Origin: Streptomyces sp. DI166
Lineage (GTDB): Bacteria; Actinomycetota; Actinomycetes; Streptomycetales; Streptomycetaceae
Assembly: GCF_900091315.1 (NCBI RefSeq)
Contig: NZ_FLSP01000010.1
Span: 62,001-126,000 of the forward strand
Reading direction: 5' to 3'
Length of the DNA stretch: 64,000 bases
Made by a program: the position numbers and the translations under genes. The notes under the pieces are model-generated. The model was given only the letters and a program-made list of their open reading frames with translations. It did not search any database and was not told the DNA's origin. This document shows positions 57,401-64,000 of this stretch, one piece after another (within the stretch, counting starts at the first letter, position 1; every line of letters begins with the position of its first letter).

Positions 57401-59399
57401 CACCCTGCTCGACGCGGCGGACGGGCTGGCCCGGATGTGGGGCGGCTGGGGCGGCAAGGACCAGTGGAGCGCGCTGCGCCAGATCCGCGCGGTGAACCAC
57501 GTTCTGTCCGGGCTCCCCGCCGAGGGCCCCGCGCTGACCGCCGAGCACAAGGCGTCCGCCGGCGACGGCTGGATCAGCGACGGGCACACGATCCCGCGTA
57601 TGGGCCCGACTTGGCCGTCGCTGCTCGACGCGGTCCGGCCGCTCGCCTACCGGGCCGCTCTGCCCGCGGTGTCCGACGAGCACCGCGAAGCGCTGGTGCT
57701 GCTGTTCGAGGCGTTCGCCGAGGGGCATCTCGCCAAGGGGGAGAACCTGCGCGAGGTCGTCCTCGGCGAGCCGCACGACAATCAGCAGCGGACCGGGCAG
57801 GTACTGCGCCGCGACGGGCGCACGGTCGTCGTGCTCGGCTGCCAGAACATCGACAACGCCAAGGGCCGGGTCAACTGGCTGGCCCTGGACCACGACCCGT
57901 CCGGCGCGTTCGGTGCCGTCGCCCACTTCACCCTGGAGCAGGAGAAGCGGTTCGCGCGGGCCTTCCCCGACGACGGGCTCGCCGCCCTGGCCCGGCTGAT
58001 CCGGGACAAGGGCGCCGCGCCCTGGCGGCCCGAGGCGATCGGGGCGTTCGCCGCCGGGACCGGGGGCGGACTGGGCCCGCTCCAGGCGGGCGTGCTGCTG
58101 GCCGCGCTGCCGCAGGACCGCGACCGGGCGCTGGAGCTGCTGGGGCTGAAGCCTCGTCAACTCGACCGGGCGAACGGCATGCTGGGCTCGCTCGACCAGC
58201 AGGACCGGGCGGCACTGCTGTCCGCCCTGCTGCCCGCCGAACCCGCCGACCTGTGGTCCACCGGCCCCGACGTGGCGGCCGCGAGCCGGGGGTGGGCCGA
58301 ACGGTTCGGCTCGGTCGTGCGGATCCCCGAGGAGCTCTCGGACGACCTGGCGGGGCTGCCCGTGCAGTCCGCCGACGCGGTCCTCAACCCCGCCCGCACC
58401 CGCTGGATCAGCGGCACCACGGCCCTGTGCCACGACAAGGACGGCAACCTGGCCGAGGAGGACCCGGCGGCCGCGGTCGGCGGGCATCTGCTGTCCAACG
58501 CGGTCGACGCGCTGGTCTCCCTCGCCTACGCCCTGCCGTACGGGCACCGGTTGCGCGCCGTCCTGCCGGAGGGGCTGGCCGCGCTGCGCCGCCGGATCGC
58601 CGACCCGCAACTGTTGCTCACGGTCGGCGCCGAGTGGACCGAGAAGGGCCGCCAAACCGCCCTGGAGTTGCGCACAATGTACGGCCTCGCGGAGTCCGGC
58701 GGCGGCGACGAACTCGGCCTGGTCCGGCTCAGCGAGACGCTGGTCCTGCGGCCCTGGTACCGCGACCGGGAGTCGCCGGTGATCCGCACGGCCGCCCTCA
58801 CCGGCCCGGACGACCCGGTGTTCGGGCTCCTCCAAGGGCTAGCGGGTCCGCTGCGCGCCGGTCTCGACGGACTGCGGGCGCTGCTCGCCGACGATCTCAC
58901 CCGTACGGTGACCGCGGGCCTCGACCCCGAGGGACCCACCGGTTACGCCCAGGACCCGACGTCCGTCGTGCCGGACCTGGTCCGCGAGGTCGCCGCGGAC
59001 CGGGGGCTGAGCGAGGACGCGGCGGCGCTGTACCTGCAGTTGCTGGCGCTGCCCGATCCGACGGACCGCAACTGCGCCCGCTGGACCGGCTGGAAGCCCG
59101 CGCGGCTGAAGAAGGCCCGGGCCGAGCTGGCGGCGACCGACCTGGTCGTCGAGGCCAAGCGGGCCCGCGCGGGACGCACCCTGTTCCTGCCCGGCCCCTG
59201 GCGTGACCTGAAGGGCTCCGCGCTGCCGATCGAGGCGTGGAAGGAGGGCCTGTTCCCGGTCCCCGGCAACGCGCGCGCCGTCCCGCACCTGCCGCTGCCC
59301 GAACTGTTCGCCCGCGCCTGGAAGCGCATCCAGGACGGCGACAGCCCGGCCTACGAGGAACTCGTCACGCGCGCCACCCGGAAGGGCCGCCGCCGATGA
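54447..59399 (+). CDS. Giant DUF4132/YehI-like protein of the MoxR-vWA operon
   Basis: Protein of 1650 aa, not assignable to a known enzyme. It is soluble, with helical repeats in the first half (EEYTRATGLPAVNAALDRLRIYR), a beta-rich middle (about 580-830) that reads like a propeller or sensor (FRYTDGELLVMWQQDGKEHGYW, VGYWYGNQLD), then DGLARMWGGWGGKDQWSALRQIRAVNHVL. The last 120 residues (WTGWKPARLKKARAELAATDLVVEAKRARAGRTLFLPGPW) look like a winged helix. No Walker motif, membrane segment or signal. Position and size fit the YehI-type partner of MoxR. GTGA and ATGA overlaps on both sides imply equal, coupled production. Confidence 0.8.
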   Translation: MTTYDETTAAALLDAGAILPPGATSREDADTLTVRTYTHPALDERPVVRLVPGTLGEAEDLALEFLGLGRDPEAPEVGQVRRETLGFPAWALVHDPANGHHALALVKDVERLSRQAKSRPGAAKDGFEELGERLGRAVPHFLPTFYEQAARVFLQHENTTYAAAFFGKAREAERVHALTVDEERQRAVFLEFAFAGALTVKALKEHVKALSQRLDPAEAWAQYRQLTVERCAAGMPPYASLPQDARGLIKAAGLNRVAEECALVADLIASPAAVRAPASFWNTYRATLAVLAKERPETRVRLLEIMPSGLGRSVEDDEFWLALLAETGADRLLTGEDEGPVDAADWLSRWATYRKHGAASAKRSPATLALVERMAPRLRADGRPVDLFVGRWHAGADLDLLDLCAAEGVPLSVPDRDTPVHLDLDRWLGESRGRRDLVATAADPRLRRLIYEELGSLGRGQVPQYRQEQIAEHPVLSGVLREWIADRAEEYTRATGLPAVNAALDRLRIYRSVAAQVHGEAVARVTAHDLAPLLGRTLRTGIMAELGWPALDEAFTRLGPEVLPKGQRNHLLVTEAWPALILCRGNKAVVVGPDSVLLEHELRVPVPLDQWNRPRFRYTDGELLVMWQQDGKEHGYWSSRPSEVFTVSGEHVGYWYGNQLDAPSVPLPGGGRATGGRTLHAGDTVLPPNRPVLSDGTTLWRQGRDGIRQVWLEYDPATGAHGRASLPAFLRSGICEGATLDQHLCEVLPLQPGLENTPFGTDGTVLGRWVRTAAEDERVTTAGTPDGRTVTLRAKGVPLGALRLPGGAEPVVAQVGSHIALFAADDTSDGAQLTRVTTGEQHGEFDKELPYLPPPAFWHALRPRDERGSAALRALSDERAAELLRVGAAAVAEYHAQVAATKSFEGKAKIPSTPRFVLTAVRKALPEVTDERLLIGVTVEVRAAQHIIEQAAAFTKRPAEQQPATRKQPVREMFADYRPRHGDDRTLLDAADGLARMWGGWGGKDQWSALRQIRAVNHVLSGLPAEGPALTAEHKASAGDGWISDGHTIPRMGPTWPSLLDAVRPLAYRAALPAVSDEHREALVLLFEAFAEGHLAKGENLREVVLGEPHDNQQRTGQVLRRDGRTVVVLGCQNIDNAKGRVNWLALDHDPSGAFGAVAHFTLEQEKRFARAFPDDGLAALARLIRDKGAAPWRPEAIGAFAAGTGGGLGPLQAGVLLAALPQDRDRALELLGLKPRQLDRANGMLGSLDQQDRAALLSALLPAEPADLWSTGPDVAAASRGWAERFGSVVRIPEELSDDLAGLPVQSADAVLNPARTRWISGTTALCHDKDGNLAEEDPAAAVGGHLLSNAVDALVSLAYALPYGHRLRAVLPEGLAALRRRIADPQLLLTVGAEWTEKGRQTALELRTMYGLAESGGGDELGLVRLSETLVLRPWYRDRESPVIRTAALTGPDDPVFGLLQGLAGPLRAGLDGLRALLADDLTRTVTAGLDPEGPTGYAQDPTSVVPDLVREVAADRGLSEDAAALYLQLLALPDPTDRNCARWTGWKPARLKKARAELAATDLVVEAKRARAGRTLFLPGPWRDLKGSALPIEAWKEGLFPVPGNARAVPHLPLPELFARAWKRIQDGDSPAYEELVTRATRKGRRR

Positions 59400-60610
59400 C
59401 GACCGCCCCTGCCTCCGTCCCCTCCGACCGACCGGAAGAACCACCGACGATGACCACCGCCGCACCGGCCCGCCAGATCGTCCCGCCGGAGGATCTGTAC
59501 GCCACCGAACTGGCCTTCCTCGCCGCCTACGACGACGGCCCCCGCCCGCCCGCCTGGCGGCTCACACCGCGCGCCGTCGTCACGTTCGTGATGGGCAGCG
59601 GCGGGCAGCCGCTGAAGCTGCCCGACTCCGCCGAGGCACCGGAAGGGGTGCCTCGGCGGCTGGAGGTGTCGGCGAAGTTCGTCGGCGACCGCGCGCTGGT
59701 CGAGCGGTGCGTCGTCACCCTGGCCGGAGAGCGCGGACTGCTGCTGGTCGGTGAGCCCGGCACCGCCAAGTCCATGCTCTCGGAGCTGCTGTCGGCCGCG
59801 GTGTGCGGCACCAGCGGCCTGGTCGTGCAGGGCACCGCGGGCACCACCGAGGACCAGCTCAAGTACGGCTGGAACTACGCCCTGTTGCTGGCCCAGGGAC
59901 CGAGCCGGCAGGCCCTGGTGCCGTCGCCGGTGCTGACCGCCATGAGCCGCGGCGCCATCGCCCGGGTCGAGGAGGTCACCCGCTGTCTGCCCGAGGTGCA
60001 GGACTCGCTGGTGTCGCTGCTGTCCGAGCGGCGGATCGCGATTCCGGAACTGGCGGGCGGTCAGGAGTCGTTGGCGCACGCCGCGCCCGGCTTCAACCTC
60101 ATCGCCACCGCCAACCTGCGCGACAAGGGCGTCTCGGAGATGTCGGCCGCGCTCAAGCGCCGCTTCAACTTCGAGACGGTCGGCCCGATCGCGGACCTCG
60201 ACGCCGAGACCGCGCTGGTGCGCAGCCAGGCCCGCGCCTCGGTGGAGCGGGCCGGTGCCGCCTTCAAGGTCGACGACGCGGTACTGGAGGCGCTGGTGAC
60301 CGCGTTCCGGGACCTGCGCGAGGGCCGGTCCGCGGAGGGCTGGGAGGTCGAGCGGCCGTCCACCGTGATGAGCACGGCGGAGGCGGTGTCCGTGGCGGGC
60401 GCCCTGGGCCTGGCCACCGCGTACTTCCCGGGCGACCACGACGTGCTCGGACTGCTGCCCGGCCATCTGCTCGGCGTGGTCCGCAAGGACGACCCGGCCG
60501 ACGCGGCCCGGCTGCGCGGCTACTGGGACGGCCCGGTCCGGCGCCGCGCCGAGCAGGGCTCCGCGACCTGGCGCACCCTGTGGGACCTGCGCACGGTGCT
60601 GGAGGACTGA
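59396..60610 (+). CDS. MoxR-type AAA ATPase (YehL-like)
   Basis: ATPase of 404 aa. Walker A is LLVGEPGTAKSMLSELLS (about residue 119; Ala replaces the usual Gly). The Walker B region is GAIARVEEVTRCLPEVQDSLVSLLSERR, with Glu-Glu where most MoxR have Asp-Glu. Sensor 1 is FNLIATANLRDKGVSEMSAALKRRFNF, also containing the arginine finger. MoxR ATPases act as chaperones with vWA partners. Its ATG overlaps the previous stop; a second ATG at 59450 is possible. The next gene begins 4 bases later. Confidence 0.9.
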   Translation: MTTAPASVPSDRPEEPPTMTTAAPARQIVPPEDLYATELAFLAAYDDGPRPPAWRLTPRAVVTFVMGSGGQPLKLPDSAEAPEGVPRRLEVSAKFVGDRALVERCVVTLAGERGLLLVGEPGTAKSMLSELLSAAVCGTSGLVVQGTAGTTEDQLKYGWNYALLLAQGPSRQALVPSPVLTAMSRGAIARVEEVTRCLPEVQDSLVSLLSERRIAIPELAGGQESLAHAAPGFNLIATANLRDKGVSEMSAALKRRFNFETVGPIADLDAETALVRSQARASVERAGAAFKVDDAVLEALVTAFRDLREGRSAEGWEVERPSTVMSTAEAVSVAGALGLATAYFPGDHDVLGLLPGHLLGVVRKDDPADAARLRGYWDGPVRRRAEQGSATWRTLWDLRTVLED

Positions 60611-60614
60611 CGCC

Positions 60615-63600
60615 GTGTCCCTCTCCCCCGACGAGGCCGTGACGGCCCTCACCGACCCGGCCGCGCCGTACCTCATCGGCGTACGGCACCACGCGCCCTC
60701 CCTGGCCGCGGCCGTGCCCGCGCTCCTGGAGGCGGCCGAGCCCGATGTGCTGCTGGTGGAGCTGCCCGCGGAGATGCAGGAGTGGCTGCCGTGGCTGGGC
60801 CACGCCGAGACCCGGGCGCCGGTCGCTCTCGCGGCGGCGCCCACGGGCCAGGAGACGGCCGCCGGACCGGCGTTCTACCCGTTCGCCGACTTCTCGCCCG
60901 AGCTGGCGGCGGTGCGCTGGGCGGACCGGCACGGGGTGCCGGTCGTCGCGTGCGATCTGCCGCTGGCGGACCGCGCGTGGGCCGAGGGACGGACGGCGGC
61001 ACGGTCGGCATCCGTGGGCCCCGGGATCGCCGACGCGCTGCGCGCCCGGCTCACCGGCCGCCCGGGGGACGATCTGTGGGACCGGCTCGTGGAGGCCACC
61101 GCCCCGGGCTCCCCGCCCGAGGCGCTGCGCCGGGCGGCGCTGCTCACGGGCTGGGCGCTGCGCGAGGACGCGACGGCCTGCGGGGGCGTGCCCGAGCTGG
61201 ATCTGCGGCGCGAGCGGTGGATGCGGGCGCGGATCGCGGAGGCCATCGCGCGGGGGGAGCGAGCGGCGGTGGTCGTGGGGGCGTTCCACGCTCCGGCACT
61301 GTTGTCGGGGGACACCGAGGTCGAGACGGTCGCGGGCACGCACTGGACCACCTCCCTGATTCCCTACGCCTACTCGCTGCTGGACGAACGCTCCGGGTAT
61401 CCGGCGGGCATCCGCGACCCCGAGTGGCAGCACCTGGTACTGGAGGCGGGCGGGGAGCCGGACGCTCTGGAGGAGGCGCTGACGCGGGCGGCGGTGCGGG
61501 TGTGTGCCGAGCTGCGGTCGCTCGGACATCCGTCGGGGCCCGCCGACGCGCGGGAGATCAGCCGTCTCGCCGGTGATCTGGCCCGGCTGCGGGGGCTGCC
61601 CGCGGCGGGGCGCGGAGAGCTGGTCGAGGCGGTGCAGACGGTCCTCGCGCAGGGCGAACCGTACGGCAGGGGGCGGGCGGTGGCCCGCGCGATGGAGCGG
61701 GTGCTCGTCGGCACCCGGGTCGGGCGGCCCGCGCCGGGCGCGCCCCGCAGCGGCCTCGCCCCGGCGGTGGAGGCCGAGGTCGCGGCGCTCGGTCTGCCGG
61801 GGCCGGACGACGGGGCGGCACGGGATCTGCGGCTCGATCCGCTGCGGTCGGACCTGGACCGGCGGCGCGAGCTGCTGATGCGGCGTCTGACGGTGTGCCG
61901 GGTGCCGTACGGGCAGGCCCAGGAGGTGACCGGGGCGGGCGGCACCGAGGCGCTGACCTCGCGCTGGGAGGTGCGCTGGACCCCGGCGACGGCGGCGATG
62001 CTGACCGCGGCCGGGGTGCGCGGGGTCACCGCCGCGCAGGCCGCCGAGGGCGTGCTGCGGGAGCGGCGGCGGGCGGAGCTGGACGACGGCGGGTGTACCG
62101 CCGAGCAGGTGCTGCGGGGCCTGCGGGAGGCGGCGGAGTGCGGTCTGCCCGCGCTCGCGGACGAGCGGCTCGCCGATGTCGCCGACGTGCTGCCGAACTC
62201 CGGCACCCTGCCCGAACTCCTCGCCGGGCTCGCCCTGTTGGACCGGGTGCGGGCCGGACACATCGCCGGGCTCGGGGTCGAGAAGGACCGCGGCGCACGG
62301 GCCGTCGCGGTGGCCGAACTGCTGACGTCCGCCGCGGTGCGCCAGGTGGACGGGCTGACCGGGTCCGAGGACCCTTCCGACGCCCACGCCCTGCTCGAAC
62401 TCGCGCACCGCGCCGACCTGTTGGGCGGTATCCGGCTGACCGACGCGCTCGCCCGGCTCGCCGCCGACGGCTCGCCGCTGATGCGGGGCGCCGCCGGGGC
62501 GGTGCGGGTGCTGCTCGGGCACGAGGCGCCGGAGGCGCTGGGCGGCCGGATCGCCTCCTGGGTGGACTCGGCGACCGGCCCCGAGGCGCGGTCGGCGCTG
62601 GCCGCCCGGCTCGCGGGCGTGCTGACCGCGGCCGGGCCGCTGCTGGAGTCGGCGCCGGCCGCGCTGGAGCCGCTGCTGGGCCGGGTGGTGGAGCTGGCGG
62701 ACCGGGCCTTCCTGGACCGGCTGCCCGCGCTGCGCGGGGGCTTCGACACCCTCAGTCCGGCCGCCCGCGAACGGCTGCTCTCCACGGTGGAGGACCGTCT
62801 GGGCGGCGGGCGCCACGTGACCGACACCGGCGATGTGGATCCCGTCGCGCTGGCCACCTGGACCCGCGCCGACCTGGCGGCGCGGGCGGACCTGGACCGG
62901 CTGGGGCTGCTGCCGTCGCCGCGCGGCGCGTCCGCGGAGCCCGAAGCGCCCAGGCCCGTACCGGACCTGCCGGACCGGCAGCTGTCCCCCGCCGATCGCT
63001 GGCGGCTGGTTCTGGGGCGGCGGCAGGACCGGCTTCCGCCGTCGGCCGCCGGGTTGGCGACCGCGCTGGACGAGTTGTACGGCTCCGGGCGCGGCGAGGG
63101 CAGCCGGGGCGGGCTGCCCGGTTCGGGCGGCGGCCGCGAGGCGCCGTATCCCGGTGTGCGGGAGTGGTCGGAGGAACTGGCCGCGCTGTTCGGGCCGGGG
63201 ATCCGGGAGGAAGTGCTGGCCGCGGCCGCTGCCGAGGGCCGTACCGATGTGCTCGCCGAGCTGGACCCGCAGAGCGTGCGGCCCTCGGTGGACCTGCTGC
63301 GGACGGTGCTCCGGCACGCCGGAGGGCTGCCCGAGGCGCGGCTGGCCGCGCTGCGGCCGCTGGTGCGGCGTCTGGTGGACGAGCTGACACGGGAGCTGGC
63401 CACCCGGCTGCGGCCCGCCCTGCACGGCACCGCGCTCCCCCGGCCGAGCCGCCGTCCGGGCGGCGGCCTGGACCTGCCGCGCACCCTGCGCGCCAACCTG
63501 GCCACCGCGCGACGCGGGGAGGACGGGCGGGTCGTGGTCATTCCGGAGCGGCCGGTGTTCCGCACCCGGGCCAAACGGGCGGCGGAGTGGCGGCTGATCC

Positions 63601-64000
63601 TGGTCACGGACGTGTCCGGGTCGATGGAGGCGTCCACGGTGTGGGCGGCGCTGACGGCCTCCGTGCTGGCAGGGGTGCCGACGCTGTCCACGCACTTCCT
63701 CGCCTTCTCCACGAAGGTCGTCGACCTCACCGACCACGTCGACGACCCGCTGTCGCTGCTGCTGGAGGTCAGGGTCGGAGGCGGCACGCACATCGCGGCG
63801 GGGCTGCGGCACGCGCGTGAGCTGGTGACGGTGCCGTCGCGCACGCTCGTGGTGGTGGTCAGCGACTTCGAGGAGGGCTACCCCGTCGGCGGGCTCCTCG
63901 CCGAGGTGCGCGCCCTGGTCGGGGCGGGCTGTCAGGTGCTGGGCTGCGCGAGCCTCGACGACGCGGGCCGGCCCCGCTACTCCACCGGCGTCGCGGGACA
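60615..64000 (+). CDS. DUF5682-vWA fusion protein, 3' end beyond the window
   Basis: Open frame of at least 1128 codons, no stop to the window edge. Residues 1 to about 750 are DUF5682-like (YLIGVRHHAPSLAAAVPALLEAAEPDVLLVELPAEMQEW, VVACDLPLADRAW, AAVVVGAFHAPALL). From about 995 a vWA domain starts: LILVTDVSGSM with metal-site residues Asp999, Ser1001 and Ser1003, Thr1058 in VGGGTHIAAGL, and Asp1084 in VVVVSDFEEGYP. In E. coli the equivalents YehM and YehP are separate. The GTG start follows GGAGG at 9 bases and lies 4 bases after the MoxR stop. The vWA presumably binds MoxR or the client. Confidence 0.85.
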   Translation, partial: MSLSPDEAVTALTDPAAPYLIGVRHHAPSLAAAVPALLEAAEPDVLLVELPAEMQEWLPWLGHAETRAPVALAAAPTGQETAAGPAFYPFADFSPELAAVRWADRHGVPVVACDLPLADRAWAEGRTAARSASVGPGIADALRARLTGRPGDDLWDRLVEATAPGSPPEALRRAALLTGWALREDATACGGVPELDLRRERWMRARIAEAIARGERAAVVVGAFHAPALLSGDTEVETVAGTHWTTSLIPYAYSLLDERSGYPAGIRDPEWQHLVLEAGGEPDALEEALTRAAVRVCAELRSLGHPSGPADAREISRLAGDLARLRGLPAAGRGELVEAVQTVLAQGEPYGRGRAVARAMERVLVGTRVGRPAPGAPRSGLAPAVEAEVAALGLPGPDDGAARDLRLDPLRSDLDRRRELLMRRLTVCRVPYGQAQEVTGAGGTEALTSRWEVRWTPATAAMLTAAGVRGVTAAQAAEGVLRERRRAELDDGGCTAEQVLRGLREAAECGLPALADERLADVADVLPNSGTLPELLAGLALLDRVRAGHIAGLGVEKDRGARAVAVAELLTSAAVRQVDGLTGSEDPSDAHALLELAHRADLLGGIRLTDALARLAADGSPLMRGAAGAVRVLLGHEAPEALGGRIASWVDSATGPEARSALAARLAGVLTAAGPLLESAPAALEPLLGRVVELADRAFLDRLPALRGGFDTLSPAARERLLSTVEDRLGGGRHVTDTGDVDPVALATWTRADLAARADLDRLGLLPSPRGASAEPEAPRPVPDLPDRQLSPADRWRLVLGRRQDRLPPSAAGLATALDELYGSGRGEGSRGGLPGSGGGREAPYPGVREWSEELAALFGPGIREEVLAAAAAEGRTDVLAELDPQSVRPSVDLLRTVLRHAGGLPEARLAALRPLVRRLVDELTRELATRLRPALHGTALPRPSRRPGGGLDLPRTLRANLATARRGEDGRVVVIPERPVFRTRAKRAAEWRLILVTDVSGSMEASTVWAALTASVLAGVPTLSTHFLAFSTKVVDLTDHVDDPLSLLLEVRVGGGTHIAAGLRHARELVTVPSRTLVVVVSDFEEGYPVGGLLAEVRALVGAGCQVLGCASLDDAGRPRYSTGVAG

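Noticed and set aside
54357-58835. 1492-codon open frame on the minus strand opposite the giant DUF4132-like gene
   Set aside because: It is the antisense shadow expected at very high GC. Its composition is Arg/Gly/Gln rich, without family motifs, and the plus-strand gene has clear overlaps with its neighbours.
61370-63844. 824- and 1182-codon minus-strand frames opposite the DUF5682-vWA gene
   Set aside because: Ser/Arg/Pro-rich shadows; the plus-strand frame shows the vWA metal-site motif and family similarity.

Overview
The window looks like a Streptomyces chromosome. GC content is very high, third codon positions are almost always G or C, and many genes start with GTG. There are many 4-base GTGA/ATGA gene overlaps, and a single TTA codon stands out in one gene. 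Typical actinomycete families are present (DUF6421, DUF5134, DUF5997, DUF6214, Rv1733c-like, CebR-type sites). I saw no rRNA, tRNA, CRISPR array, insertion sequence or prophage.

Layout. 1-12.5 kb: threonine aldolase/SDR/DUF6421 operon, a phosphodiesterase, VOC proteins, an M56 peptidase, PAP2 phosphatase, a RidA-monooxygenase fusion beside a broken LysR regulator, HAD, TetR, DUF6214 and a ferredoxin reductase. 12.5-17.5 kb: secreted plant-polymer enzymes (CE1 esterase with CBM2, PL3 pectate lyase) with a CebR-type box, then a divergent PaaX regulator/acyl-CoA dehydrogenase pair. 17.6-28.6 kb: a TTA-containing HEAT protein, BNR protein, uracil-DNA glycosylase with a sugar kinase, a CbiX-like protein, lactonase, FUSC transporter, Lrp and HAD. 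28.8-36 kb: a GH127 arabinofuranosidase, a flavodoxin-like reductase, an HTH-less LysR effector protein divergent from DUF5997, and a TerD-like protein. 36-41.7 kb: phenylacetate catabolism, paaABCDE divergent from paaI-paaK, with matched operators. 42-47 kb: RpiB, an NDH-2-like enzyme and a CstR persulfide-response regulon (MBL-rhodanese, rhodanese, TauE, rhodanese-DUF2892, CstR) with three matching operators. 47-53.5 kb: mop-modB-modC without modA, CBS protein, PolX, hydrolase and CapA-like protein. 53.6-64 kb: a tightly coupled four-gene operon of a DUF4132 protein, a 1650-residue protein, a MoxR-type AAA ATPase and a DUF5682-vWA fusion that runs off the window.

Most interesting: the MoxR-vWA operon, which resembles the poorly understood E. 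coli yehI-yehQ cluster but carries a DUF5682-vWA fusion and a dyad touching its first ribosome binding site. Next are the possible split regulator (HTH-less LysR plus DUF5997), the RidA-ABM fusion with its decayed regulator, repeats anchored on stop codons, and TANNNT boxes 6-8 bases before many start codons, which imply leaderless transcripts.

Functions are assigned from motifs and family memory; no database search was run.
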